The notes: generated by a model not told the origin, from the sequence alone. Counted from the first letter of the stretch, positions 16,565-24,117 are shown. The stretch is 36,323 nucleotides of DNA from Alphaproteobacteria bacterium (GCA_017522445.1 JAFWZK010000012.1:1-36323), one strand, 5' to 3'. Made by a program: numbers and translations.

Positions 16565-16586
16565 CCCGTCTTTGCTAGCGCAAAGC
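16531..16586 (+). repeat. Left copy of imperfect repeat (tRNA-Ser(CGA) 3' end plus hairpin)
   Basis: From CGTATCAAGG in the variable arm through the CCA and a CTTTGCTAGCGCAAAG hairpin. The right copy at 16934-16985 has the same order with substitutions and a 4-nt gap. Confidence 0.75.
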
Positions 16587-16681
16587 CGCGGTTAAGCGGA
16601 TTTAAGTGTAGCAAAACGGAGTGTCGCGGCTTTTGGGTCGCAGTTTTTTTATAAAAAACAAGACAAAAAGACGGACTAAAC

Positions 16682-16921
16682 ATGTATTACGTGTACATTT
16701 TACAATCAATAAATAATCCAGATTCCTTTTATATTGGTTTTACAACTGATTTAAAACAGAGATTAGCGGAACACAATTCTGGAAAATCGATACATACAAA
16801 TAAATACAGACCTTGGCAAATAAAAAATTATTTTGCATTTGGTGATGAACAAAAAGCCAAAGATTTTGAATCTTACTTAAAAACTCATTCTGGACGTAAA
16901 TTTTGTAAAAATCATTTTTGA
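16682..16921 (+). CDS. Small GIY-YIG endonuclease-domain protein
   Basis: A 79-residue single-domain GIY-YIG protein of the UPF0213/YhbQ size class. The core is YYVYILQS (GIY-like strand) followed 10 residues later by FYIGFTTDLKQRLAEHNSG (YIG strand, catalytic Arg in the QRLAEHN helix), then a WQIKNYF strand and an AKDFESYLKTHSGRKF helix (metal-binding Glu). Members are structure- or site-specific DNA nucleases; some are linked to mobile elements. No Shine-Dalgarno is evident. The gene is AT-rich compared with its neighbours, lies directly downstream of tRNA-Ser(CGA) and is enclosed by the imperfect duplication of the tRNA 3' end. That suggests a small element using the tRNA as its target (inference). 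Confidence 0.88.
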   Translation: MYYVYILQSINNPDSFYIGFTTDLKQRLAEHNSGKSIHTNKYRPWQIKNYFAFGDEQKAKDFESYLKTHSGRKFCKNHF

Positions 16922-16933
16922 TTTTTATTATTG

Positions 16934-16985
16934 CGTATCAAGGACAGGGATACGTCTCCGCTACCTGTCTTTGCTAACGCAAAGC
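16934..16985 (+). repeat. Right copy of imperfect repeat (diverged tRNA-Ser 3' end)
   Basis: CGTATCAAGG, a shortened T-arm-like part, CGTCTCCGCTACC (the tRNA acceptor end with CCA changed to CTA) and CTTTGCTAACGCAAAG. It closes the GIY-YIG element on its right side. Confidence 0.75.
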
Positions 16986-17002
16986 GAGATGGTCAGAAAT
17001 TA

Positions 17003-17030
17003 AACCCGCCAATCGGCGGGTTGTTTTTAT
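17003..17030 (+). terminator. Rho-independent terminator after the GIY-YIG element
   Basis: AACCCGCC/GGCGGGTT, 8-bp stem with AATC loop, followed by GTTTTTATTTT on the plus strand. Confidence 0.8.
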
Positions 17031-17101
17031 TTTGGTCAAGCAAATCGGCCACTAGGCTTTTTACATTGGTATAGGAATATTTTGATATCAACACAAGATT
17101 T

Positions 17102-18295
17102 TTAAACTTCGAAATTATAGTTTTTGACAGAGCGGACAATCGCATCAACCAATTTGTTCTGGTGCTTGTCCGTTTTTAATAACTTTTCTTCGGCTGCATT
17201 GGACAGATGCCCCAATTCCAATAATGCCCCAGGAACCGTAGAACGTAATACCGCAAATGGTGCATGACGGACATCTGGGCCGGGTTGTTGTTCTATGTCT
17301 GCACGTTTAAATGACTTTGCACAGCCGGTGGCGTATTCCTGACTCATTTCTGCGACCGCGTGCTGTTGTAATGACGATAATGCTATGCGAATATTTTCTT
17401 CAAACTCGGTAAAACCCGACACGCCAATTTTATCAGCAGCATTTTCGGCCTCGGCCAGTTTTTTTGCCTCTTCGTCTGATGCCTTTTCAGATAATGTGTA
17501 AATCGAAAAACCCTTCATCTTGCGACTGGGATTCGCGTTTGCATGCAGGGATATAAACAGGTCTGCATGTCGCTTCTCGGCAATAGAGGCGCGTTCAGCC
17601 AATTTCAAATATGTGTCACCACTGCGGGTCAGGTATGTTTTGTAACCGCTGGCGTCCAACTTATTTTTTAACTTTCTGGCGACAGATAAAACAATATCCT
17701 TTTCGCGGGTTCCACCTTTGCCTATGCAACCGGGGTCTTTGCCGCCGTGACCGGCATCTATGACAATTACATATTTATGCGCCGCAGTCACAGCCGTTGT
17801 TGCCGTGGCAGATGATGTAGTGTATTCGGATTTTGACGATGATGATTTGATATTCTGGGATGCCTGGGGTGCCGTGCCTGCAACAAAATCTAAAACCAGA
17901 CGATAATCATTGTCACCATTTGGTTCCAATATCATAACAGAAGACTTGGATATTTCGGCAATTGGTTTATGCAGGTTCGCAATAATATGCAATACATCAC
18001 CATTTTGCGACTGGCTGATGTTTTTTACCAGTCCATCACTGGCCAATCGGGCAGATATATTCATGTTTGCAGATGTGTTCGACAGTTTTACCACCAGCTG
18101 GTTCGCAGGGTATGATAATGTATATGATGGACGATTTGCAGTTTCAATTACCAATCGTGTTTTATTGCCCGGTTGAACCCCCGTGCGAATTGAACGCAAT
18201 GTATTGCGTGCCGCAAACGCAACGCGTGGCAATGTCATCGCCGCGAATACCGAAAAACCTGTAATTTGTAAAATGTTTCGTCTGCTGAATTTCAT
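17102..18295 (-). CDS. N-acetylmuramoyl-L-alanine amidase (AmiC-like, Tat-exported)
   Basis: A 397-residue periplasmic amidase that cleaves the peptide stem from MurNAc during cell separation. The start MKFSRRNILQITG begins a twin-arginine signal (SRRNIL at residues 4-9), hydrophobic core, cleavage after VAFA. Residues 30-150 resemble an AMIN septal-targeting domain. A Ser/Thr/Ala linker follows. From about residue 180 comes the Amidase_3 zinc domain: VIDAGHGGKDPG (zinc His), GTREKDI (Glu), DLFISLHANA (His) and the catalytic Glu in ALLELGHLSNAAEE. No Shine-Dalgarno is present. A near-consensus promoter ends 7 nt before the ATG, so the mRNA should be leaderless. A longer upstream frame overlaps the neighbour's terminator and is rejected. 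Confidence 0.93.
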   Translation of the reverse strand: MKFSRRNILQITGFSVFAAMTLPRVAFAARNTLRSIRTGVQPGNKTRLVIETANRPSYTLSYPANQLVVKLSNTSANMNISARLASDGLVKNISQSQNGDVLHIIANLHKPIAEISKSSVMILEPNGDNDYRLVLDFVAGTAPQASQNIKSSSSKSEYTTSSATATTAVTAAHKYVIVIDAGHGGKDPGCIGKGGTREKDIVLSVARKLKNKLDASGYKTYLTRSGDTYLKLAERASIAEKRHADLFISLHANANPSRKMKGFSIYTLSEKASDEEAKKLAEAENAADKIGVSGFTEFEENIRIALSSLQQHAVAEMSQEYATGCAKSFKRADIEQQPGPDVRHAPFAVLRSTVPGALLELGHLSNAAEEKLLKTDKHQNKLVDAIVRSVKNYNFEV

Positions 18296-18302
18296 GGATT
18301 TT

Positions 18303-18331
18303 ATTATATCAAAAATCGCCCCCTTGTTCAA
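18303..18331 (-). promoter_or_regulatory. Promoter of the amidase gene, predicted leaderless
   Basis: TTGAAC (18326-18331), exactly 17 bp, then perfect TATAAT (18303-18308) on the minus strand. Only 7 bases separate the -10 box from the ATG at 18295, so transcription should begin at or within a base or two of the start codon. Confidence 0.8.
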
Positions 18332-18344
18332 GTGTATTTCAGGA

Positions 18345-18368
18345 ATAAAAAACCCGCCAATCGGCGGG
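18345..18368 (-). terminator. Rho-independent terminator of the secreted protein gene
   Basis: On the minus strand CCCGCC/GGCGGG with a 4-nt loop is followed by TTTTTTAT, directly after the 415-residue protein's stop. Confidence 0.85.
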
Positions 18369-18378
18369 GGATTTATAT

Positions 18379-19626
18379 TTATTTGCTGACACAATTCGCA
18401 AACGACTGGGAAACAATGGATTGTTCCTGGGGTGTCATTTGGGCAACCGGTATAACATAACAACGTGCACTGTCACGAATAATATACACCTTGGTCCCGC
18501 GGGTATAGGCAACCTGCATATCGTCCATTTGTGCACCAGTTAAAAATGCATTCTGGGTCGTTGAAGGATTCGATAATGCCGCCATTACCACCTGGTATGC
18601 GTCAGAATATGTGTACAATTCAGATAAAGATGTGACATCCATCCAAACAGACCAGTCTTCGTGCTTATTCTCGCGTTTTTCTTCGGTCGTTGGAAATGCC
18701 ATATTGACCGCCAGAGCTGCAACAGTTTGCAGTGCCGTCGGCTGAGACTGGCCATCAGATGTATGGGCAACGGTATTTAACTGCATATTATCACCACACG
18801 CCAGGTTCATACGGTTTGTATAACCCGCCAATACTGCATCAACCGCCGCCTGCCATTCTTCGCCCTTTTTATTTAAATCCAGACTGACAATCTTTTCCGC
18901 CCAACCCCAAATGTTTGCACCAACATTACCAGCATTGGCAAAGCGTGTTACCATTTCAGCACTGCCCCCAGGGACGCCGGCACCACAATAATCTGTTAAT
19001 TGCGTGTTTAGCATGCTGGCCGTTTCGTTGCCATACGCCAACGCAACCGAGTGACATGCCATGGCGGCCTCTAACTCTTGGCGACGTTGCAAACACAGGT
19101 CAGAGTGCGATTTTGACAGCTGGTTCGCCATATTAGACATAGATATGAATGACATTAATTCCTGTTGCACATAAGAAGGACATAAACGTGCCGCCGTATT
19201 CATGCCGCCTTTGCCATTTATTGTGTTTACACCGTATTGAGGCAACAAGATTTCTGTATCCTTTTGCAGGCACAGCAATGTGTAGTTGTATAATTCACTT
19301 TCCGTTGCATACTGGCACCTGGATTCGCGTTGACCGGGCACAACCGTTACATCGCCACAATATTCGGTCAGGCAATTAAAAATCTTGGTCCGACATGCCG
19401 TATCAACATCTGGCTGGGTTACCATAAAGTATGTATTACGCTGGTTCGTTTTATACGCCTGGGCCAGTCCAGCGTTGCCACGCAAATTCGTTGTCCCGCC
19501 CGTTACCGTGCCAGAAATACCACGATTTTGTCCCGCAGAACCAACCGTGCCAGCAGACACTGCAAATGATGCGTCGCCCAACAGGCATGCACAAACCATA
19601 CAAAAAAACGTCAGAAAATATCTCAT
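18379..19626 (-). CDS. Exported cysteine-containing protein of unknown function
   Basis: I do not recognise this 415-residue protein. It starts with a Sec signal peptide (MRYFLTFFCMVCACLLGDASFA, cleavage near ASFA-VSA). A Gly/Thr/Asn-rich stretch (about 23-60) follows, then a conserved-looking core with about a dozen scattered cysteines (CRTKIFNCLTEYCGDV, ESRCQYATESELYNY, LLCLQKDTEI, RLCPSYVQQELMSF, DLCLQRRQELEAAMACHS), probably disulphide-bonded in the periplasm or outside. The C-terminal part has YTYSDAYQVVMAAL and ends QSFANCVSK. GAGAGGG 6 nt before the ATG supports the start. No catalytic motif is seen. It is divergent from prfB and has its own promoter and terminator. Confidence 0.85.
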   Translation of the reverse strand: MRYFLTFFCMVCACLLGDASFAVSAGTVGSAGQNRGISGTVTGGTTNLRGNAGLAQAYKTNQRNTYFMVTQPDVDTACRTKIFNCLTEYCGDVTVVPGQRESRCQYATESELYNYTLLCLQKDTEILLPQYGVNTINGKGGMNTAARLCPSYVQQELMSFISMSNMANQLSKSHSDLCLQRRQELEAAMACHSVALAYGNETASMLNTQLTDYCGAGVPGGSAEMVTRFANAGNVGANIWGWAEKIVSLDLNKKGEEWQAAVDAVLAGYTNRMNLACGDNMQLNTVAHTSDGQSQPTALQTVAALAVNMAFPTTEEKRENKHEDWSVWMDVTSLSELYTYSDAYQVVMAALSNPSTTQNAFLTGAQMDDMQVAYTRGTKVYIIRDSARCYVIPVAQMTPQEQSIVSQSFANCVSK

Positions 19627-19647
19627 TTAATCCCTCTCGTTAAGCTG

Positions 19648-19676
19648 ATTCTATCACATTAATTAAAAAAAGGCAA
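19648..19676 (-). promoter_or_regulatory. Promoter of the 415-residue secreted protein
   Basis: TTGCCT (19671-19676), 17 bp, TAGAAT (19648-19653) on the minus strand. Start expected near 19641, giving a 15-nt leader with GAGAGGG. Confidence 0.65.
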
Positions 19677-19684
19677 ACATTCAT

Positions 19685-19712
19685 TTGATTTATAAAAATA
19701 ATCTGATAAGAT
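19685..19712 (+). promoter_or_regulatory. Promoter of prfB, predicted leaderless or nearly so
   Basis: TTGATT (19685-19690), 16 bp, TAAGAT (19707-19712). The ATG at 19722 is 9 bases after the -10 box and has no Shine-Dalgarno, so any leader is at most about 3 nt. Confidence 0.55.
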
Positions 19713-19721
19713 TTAATCGCT

Positions 19722-20793
19722 ATGGTTATAACAAATGATTTTTTGACACAAATTTCAGACGACATCGCCGCCGTCAGGGGGTTCCTTTGACCCTGATACA
19801 CTGATAAAACAGATTTCTGAACTGGATGAACAGGTAAACAATCCTAATCTGTGGGATAATCCTGATAATGCACGTGCAATTCTGCAGAAAAAATCAAACC
19901 TGGAAAAAACATTGAAAGAACTGACTGATTTAGAGTCGGAACTGGCCACGTTGCGTGAATTGTATGAATTGGCCCCCGATGATGCTGATGTTTTAAACGG
20001 GCTGAAAACACTGGCGGACAAGGCACATCGGGCAAAGTTTATAACACTGTTTCGTGAACCCGCCGATAATAATGGGGCATTTCTGTTTATCCAGGCCGGT
20101 GCCGGCGGAACCGAGGCACAAGACTGGGCACAGATGATGGCACGTATGTATGCCAGATGGGCCGAACGTCATGGATTTATAACCGAAGTTATCGAAGAAC
20201 ACGAAGGCGATACAGCAGGAATTAAAAATATTACATACAGAATATCTGGCGAACGTGCCTATGGATGGCTGAAAAATGAAATCGGTGTACACAGATTGGT
20301 ACGGATTTCACCATTTAATGCAAACGGAAAACGCCAGACCAGTTTCGCATCTGTTGACGTGTGGCCCGATATAGATGATACAATCGAAATCGAAATAAAC
20401 GACAAAGATCTGCGAATTGACACATATCGCGCATCAGGTGCAGGCGGTCAGCATGTTAACAAAACCGACAGTGCTGTTCGCATTACTCATATTCCTACAA
20501 ATACAGTTGTTACATGCCAAAATGAACGCAGCCAAATTCAAAATAAAGAAATGGCAATGAAAATGCTGCGAAGCAAATTGTATGAACTGGAAATGCAAAA
20601 ACGTGCCGCCGAAGAAGATGCCGCCAAGGCCGCACAAAAGAAAATTGAATGGGGCAGTCAAATCAGAAACTATGTTCTGTACCCATATCAGCTGATTAAA
20701 GACGTTCGTACAAATGTTGAAAAAACAGATTCTGACGCTGTGCTGGACGGTGATTTAGATGATTTTATGCTGGCTGCGTTACAGGGATTTTAA
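19722..20793 (+). CDS. prfB: Peptide chain release factor 2, with programmed +1 frameshift
   Basis: RF2 recognises UAA/UGA and triggers peptide release. The gene is two frames: 22 codons from ATG 19722 to an in-frame TGA at 19788-19790, then, after skipping one T at 19788, 334 codons from 19789 to the stop at 20793, giving 356 residues (E. coli 365). The joined product reads AAVRGFL-DPDTLIKQ as in other RF2s. Domain landmarks are VRISPFNANGKRQTSFASV (SPF anticodon-like motif) and ASGAGGQHVNKTDSAVRITH (GGQ catalytic loop). The start has no Shine-Dalgarno and sits close to a -10 box. The small kinase gene follows 6 bp downstream, probably in the same transcript. Confidence 0.96.
19776..19790 (+). 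promoter_or_regulatory. RF2 programmed frameshift site
   Basis: AGGGGG (internal Shine-Dalgarno), TTC, slippery CTT and stop TGA followed by C: the canonical RF2 autoregulatory signal. Low RF2 delays termination at TGA and lets ribosomes slip +1. Confidence 0.95.
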
Positions 20794-20799
20794 CTTTTT

Positions 20800-21609
20800 A
20801 TGTCAAATTATGTACCACCCTTTTGCGAATACGCCATTGGCCATGTTTACCATGGTGCAAAAAATATCAGATGCCCAAATGTGCCGGGTATGGTCGCACC
20901 TGTATTCCTGGCAGATGTTAATAATAAAACCATCGTTTGCAAATTCAGTGATGAAGCAATTATCAAAAAAAATCTGATTATCAGCGACCTGATGAACGAA
21001 TATCAAATTCCAGCCCCAAAACTGAAAATGCATTCATATCGTGGTGCATGGTTCGAAGCGTACGAATACATACCAATAAAAACACTGCAAGAACATATTG
21101 AAGATGGAATTTCTGAACAACACCTGATGAATGCGTATGCACAGGCAATAAAAATACAGAATAAAATATCACAAATTCCCATATCTGACTTTCTGCCAAC
21201 AAAATACAGATATCATGCAGAAATACTGGCAATGCATCTGCAATCCAGCCAATCGCCATTTGCAATGTACAAACGTTTTTTGGCACGAAATGCCATGGCA
21301 GGACATCAGATATTACTGCACTGCGATATTCATCCAAAAAATATTTTATATTCACCAGAAACAGGTCATGTATTTTTAATCGACCTGGATGCAGTCGGTT
21401 TATGTAACGAAACGTTTTCAGTGCTGAAGATGCTGTACCAATCCCCACTGAAAAATCACGACGAACTGATGAATATATATGAAGCCGAAACCGGCAGACA
21501 ACTGCACCGACATGCAATTAAATTGTCCCTGAATACAGTCCATACAATTCATAATCATCGCGGAACAATTTTACAGCTGTATACAAAAATACAATCGTTA
21601 ACAAAATAA
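20800..21609 (+). CDS. Aminoglycoside/choline kinase-like phosphotransferase (APH fold)
   Basis: A 269-residue protein with the small-molecule kinase signature of the APH/choline kinase superfamily. The catalytic loop HCDIHPKN lies at residues 174-181 (H-x-D-x4-N: H174, D176, N181), followed by FLIDLDAVG with D195/D197 as metal ligands. The N-lobe is short, with a VCKFSDE strand near residue 46 supplying the ATP-binding Lys (K48). The substrate cannot be told; sugars, amino alcohols or lipid head groups are all possible. It starts 6 bp after prfB with only a distant AGGGA, so it is likely translated after prfB in an operon. The downstream gene is tRNA-Arg under its own promoter. Confidence 0.82.
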   Translation: MSNYVPPFCEYAIGHVYHGAKNIRCPNVPGMVAPVFLADVNNKTIVCKFSDEAIIKKNLIISDLMNEYQIPAPKLKMHSYRGAWFEAYEYIPIKTLQEHIEDGISEQHLMNAYAQAIKIQNKISQIPISDFLPTKYRYHAEILAMHLQSSQSPFAMYKRFLARNAMAGHQILLHCDIHPKNILYSPETGHVFLIDLDAVGLCNETFSVLKMLYQSPLKNHDELMNIYEAETGRQLHRHAIKLSLNTVHTIHNHRGTILQLYTKIQSLTK

Positions 21610-21632
21610 TGACAAAACCACGGGTTGCCCCC

Positions 21633-21660
21633 TTGCATTTTATTATATTTCAGATATAAT
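21633..21660 (+). promoter_or_regulatory. Promoter of tRNA-Arg(CCG)
   Basis: TTGCAT (21633-21638), 16 bp, TATAAT (21655-21660), 10 bp before the tRNA. Confidence 0.85.
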
Positions 21661-21670
21661 ACTGAAAATT

Positions 21671-21747
21671 GCACCCGTGGCTTAATTGGATAAAGCACCG
21701 CCCTCCGAAGGCGGGGACTGTGGGTTCGAGTCCCGCCGGGTGCGCCA
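21671..21747 (+). tRNA. tRNA-Arg(CCG)
   Basis: A 77-nt tRNA: acceptor GCACCCG/CGGGTGC, anticodon loop CTCCGAA with CCG at 21705-21707, T arm GGGTTCGAGTCCC, encoded CCA. It decodes CGG. Confidence 0.97.
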
Positions 21748-21755
21748 AAAATTAA

Positions 21756-21773
21756 CCGCCAAATGTTTGGCGG
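21756..21773. terminator. Terminator between tRNA-Arg and the convergent glycosyltransferase gene
   Basis: CCGCCAA/TTGGCGG stem with a 4-nt loop. ATTTCTTTA follows on the plus strand and TTAATTTTTGG on the minus strand, so it can serve both genes. Confidence 0.75.
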
Positions 21774-21779
21774 ATTTCT

Positions 21780-22598
21780 TTATGCACATTTTGTCTTGCA
21801 CACTGGCAAATCTTCAGGTATGGGTAATCCTGAAACAATATTTGCATAGCAGTTTGGTAAATGACCTATGTCTATGGCCTGGTACCCCAGGGCCGCCAAA
21901 TCGTACGCAAAAACAGTTGCAGCAGGACCACATGCCAATAAAAATAGACAGTCGGTAGAATACTGACGTGCCTGGGTCATGACAGAGTCGTATTCTTCAA
22001 ACGCATTTTCCGCCGATACGTCAATATGATGATAGTGTTTTATATTTGAAAATATTTCTGGGATTATTTCAAATCGACCCGTCGATGCATATATAAATAC
22101 AACCGTTTTGTTTTCCCATATCTTGCGATATTCAGGAATGCCAGATACCAAAAAATCTGAATGACGCGATATGTTCGCATTCGCATACGTTGAACGCAAC
22201 TTCATAAACGACAATATGCGGGAATAACGTGTGAAGTATTCTTGAAAAAAACCCATTTCTGTGGGACGTGGCGGAATACCAATCAAACAGCTGCCATTGG
22301 GGTCAGATAAAATCTGTCGCATACGACGCTTTAGCAGGGGCGAATTCTTTTGATAGCAGATTTTCTTTTTGCCCAGTGCCAAATTAAATTCGCCATCGCC
22401 CAGACGTGCCAATGAACGCCCCTGCTGCAACAACTTTACAGTTTCTGGAATCGTTAAGACATTTGGATATGGATACGGACGTGAATACAGAAAACGGCGA
22501 CGTACCAAACGGCGCCCGTTCGATGTTGTGCAAAAAATAGACATAATAAATGATAGTGGTTTATAAAAATATCGTATTTTTATCAGTTGCCAATTCAT
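21780..22598 (-). CDS. GT-D fold glycosyltransferase (DUF1792-like)
   Basis: A 272-residue protein whose middle matches the DUF1792/GT-D glycosyltransferase family: SLARLGDGEFNLALGK (residues 62-77; family 'iRfGDGEf.li.G'), ICYQKNSPLLKRRM, a CLIGIPP strand, and a C-terminal LACGPAATVFAYDLAALGYQAIDIGHL, the typical 'GP.a.vla.dL...g.q.iDiGh' end. GT-D enzymes transfer sugars onto surface polysaccharides or glycoproteins with the DGE motif at the active site. The N-terminal about 40 residues are basic and aromatic, possibly peripheral membrane association. GGGGGATGAT precedes the ATG. It stands alone, so the acceptor is unknown; with the giant secreted protein nearby, protein glycosylation is possible but unproven. 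Confidence 0.85.
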   Translation of the reverse strand: MNWQLIKIRYFYKPLSFIMSIFCTTSNGRRLVRRRFLYSRPYPYPNVLTIPETVKLLQQGRSLARLGDGEFNLALGKKKICYQKNSPLLKRRMRQILSDPNGSCLIGIPPRPTEMGFFQEYFTRYSRILSFMKLRSTYANANISRHSDFLVSGIPEYRKIWENKTVVFIYASTGRFEIIPEIFSNIKHYHHIDVSAENAFEEYDSVMTQARQYSTDCLFLLACGPAATVFAYDLAALGYQAIDIGHLPNCYANIVSGLPIPEDLPVCKTKCA

Positions 22599-22629
22599 AT
22601 CATCCCCCAGGGTTGCCGTAATAAAATAA

Positions 22630-22650
22630 CGACCACATTTTTAGTGGTCG
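22630..22650 (-). terminator. Terminator of the structured RNA candidate
   Basis: CGACCAC/GTGGTCG, 7-bp stem, 7-nt loop, then TTATTTTAT on the minus strand. No T tract follows on the plus strand. Confidence 0.75.
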
Positions 22651-22849
22651 GGGAGTTAAGAAAATCATACGAAAGAATGACCCCACCAGTCTTTGGGAAT
22701 TGGCCCTGTTGTATAACTGGTGCCCCCCGACACAGCGGGGTACGGATGCAAACAAATGCATCACGACAGTGGATGTGGGTACTGGTGAAAATACCCCCTT
22801 TCGTACGGAATTTCTTAGGTCCCGAAACATGTGTTCCACCACATGTTCA
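22651..22849 (-). ncRNA. Structured non-coding RNA candidate, 6S-like in size and shape
   Basis: The 361-bp gap between the glycosyltransferase and lipoprotein genes has no credible protein gene but strong RNA structure. On the minus strand the ends of a 173-nt core (22651-22823) pair: GGGA/TCCC, TAAGAAA/TTTCTTA and GTACGAAAG/CTTTCGTAT. Next come asymmetric internal loops and a CACCAGT/ACTGGTG helix, with inner hairpins GATGCA/TGCATC and CCCCG/CGGGG. A terminator follows immediately, and a further hairpin (AACATGTG/CACATGTT) lies at the 5' side up to 22849. A TATAAT on the minus strand at 22895-22900 could be its -10 box. Rod shape, length and the central bulge recall 6S RNA, but I do not recognise sequence identity; a novel RNA is possible. 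Confidence 0.5.
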
Positions 22850-22904
22850 GTAATCATGATAAAGGAATAAAATCTGTTTGGCAAATGATAAATGATTATA
22901 TTCC

Positions 22905-22933
22905 TTGTTTTTATTTTGTTTTACGCCTATTAT
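22905..22933 (+). promoter_or_regulatory. Promoter of the lipoprotein gene
   Basis: TTGTTT (22905-22910), 17 bp, TATTAT (22928-22933). Start near 22940, 20-nt leader with AAGGATAA. Confidence 0.6.
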
Positions 22934-22959
22934 ACTAATAACAAATCCAAGGATAAACT

Positions 22960-23424
22960 ATGCAAAAGATATCTTTATATTGCTGGGCAACAGTTATGCT
23001 GGCGGGATGCAACAGTGTTTATGTAAAACCAAATACACTGGATACCACCGAAGTTTTTTATATTGATCGTGGTGGCAATCAACTGCAACATGCAATCAAA
23101 GAAGTAATGGAAAAACGTGATTATAATATTACTGTTGGACATAAGCGTTCTAGTACAAGGACAACATATATTACAGCAGAGGATGTTGAATCTGTGATAT
23201 CTGCATCGGACATTGGAAAAGCCAGGTATATCGTGCAAATTAGTGAGACAGTACCAAAGTTCAGACCGATTTGGTGTGTATTTAATGGATTTTGGTGGTG
23301 GAGATTTAATGTGTCTATTGCAGACAATAAAACAGGGCAAGAATTATTGGGATGGTCTGGTCGGGGATGTGCAAACAGTTCGGTCAGATTGCTGGAACGT
23401 ATCTTGGATGAAATGGAACAGTAA
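22960..23424 (+). CDS. Small lipoprotein of unknown function
   Basis: A 154-residue protein with a lipoprotein signal: a short hydrophobic stretch and lipobox MLAGC with the lipidated Cys at residue 17. The mature part begins NSVYVKPNTL. It has an alternating strand/helix pattern (TTEVFYIDRGGNQLQHAIKEVMEKR, then YIVQISETV), an aromatic patch FNGFWWWRFNVSIADN and an amphipathic C-terminal helix. This resembles small outer-membrane-associated lipoproteins with an alpha/beta fold, but no named family is recognised. CCAAGGATAA precedes the ATG. It has its own promoter and shares a bidirectional terminator with the rubrerythrin gene. Confidence 0.83.
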   Translation: MQKISLYCWATVMLAGCNSVYVKPNTLDTTEVFYIDRGGNQLQHAIKEVMEKRDYNITVGHKRSSTRTTYITAEDVESVISASDIGKARYIVQISETVPKFRPIWCVFNGFWWWRFNVSIADNKTGQELLGWSGRGCANSSVRLLERILDEMEQ

Positions 23425-23426
23425 AA

Positions 23427-23448
23427 AAATCCCCCGTTTGGGGGATTT
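23427..23448. terminator. Bidirectional terminator
   Basis: AAATCCCCC/GGGGGATTT, 9-bp stem with GTTT loop, A-run before and T-run after, so it functions for the lipoprotein gene (plus) and rubrerythrin (minus). Confidence 0.88.
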
Positions 23449-23456
23449 TTATTTTC

Positions 23457-24077
23457 TTAGTCAATGATGCTGTATTCACAGAAACCTTCGTTCGTATCAC
23501 AGCGAGAAGTGGTGCCTTCGCTGATGAAGTATCCCTGTTCATGCAAACAGGCCGGACATACTTTTGGTGCGTCTGTGCCAATGTGCCACATACCGCAATT
23601 CGTGCAGCGCCACATGACAATCTTGTCCTGTTTGAATAATGTGCCGTTTTCAATCGCATCTGCCAAAGCACGAAAACGTGATTCATGATAACGTTCCGCA
23701 TAGCCAATATTTTTCAGAATTTCTGCAATTGCAGGAAAACCTTCTTGGGCGGCGATTTGAGCGAACTTTGGATACATGTCAGTGTTTTCTTCGTGTTCGC
23801 CATAGGCAGCGGCCTGTAAATTTTCCAGGGTTGTGCCGATTTTGCCCGCAGGAAATGATGCGGTGATTTCCAGTTGGCCACCTTCTAGGAACTTGAACAA
23901 GCGGGATGCGTGTTCTTTTTCCTGGTCAGCGGTTTCCAAGAATATTTTTGAAATTGCCTGATAACCTTCCTTTTTCGCGGCGTTGGCAAAGAATGTATAA
24001 CGATTGCGGGCCTGGGATTCACCAGCAAATGCAATTAACAGGTTCTTTTCTGTTTGTGTACCTTTTAGTGATACCAT
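23457..24077 (-). CDS. Rubrerythrin
   Basis: Rubrerythrin is a diiron/rubredoxin peroxidase protecting microaerophilic and anaerobic cells from H2O2. The 206-residue protein has the four-helix diiron domain with paired E..H motifs (AFAGESQARNRY, ETADQEKEHASRLF, AYGEHEENTDMY, GYAERYHESRFRAL) and a C-terminal rubredoxin-type iron site (WRCTNCGMWH and APKVCPACL, two CxxC pairs). About 25 residues extend beyond the usual end (EQGYFISEGTTSRCDTNEGF) with two extra Cys. The start at 24077 has a strong AAGGAG; an upstream in-frame ATG lacks one. Its presence suggests life at low oxygen. It is monocistronic, with promoter 24118-24146. Confidence 0.95.
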   Translation of the reverse strand: MVSLKGTQTEKNLLIAFAGESQARNRYTFFANAAKKEGYQAISKIFLETADQEKEHASRLFKFLEGGQLEITASFPAGKIGTTLENLQAAAYGEHEENTDMYPKFAQIAAQEGFPAIAEILKNIGYAERYHESRFRALADAIENGTLFKQDKIVMWRCTNCGMWHIGTDAPKVCPACLHEQGYFISEGTTSRCDTNEGFCEYSIID

Positions 24078-24117
24078 GGTGTACTTCTCCTTGTTATATT
24101 GTTTAGTTCGTGACGAA

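Noticed and set aside
22600-22884. Minus-strand open frame of 94 codons in the 22599-22959 gap
   Set aside because: It coincides with the palindromic RNA structure and terminator; composition looks non-coding and no Shine-Dalgarno is present.
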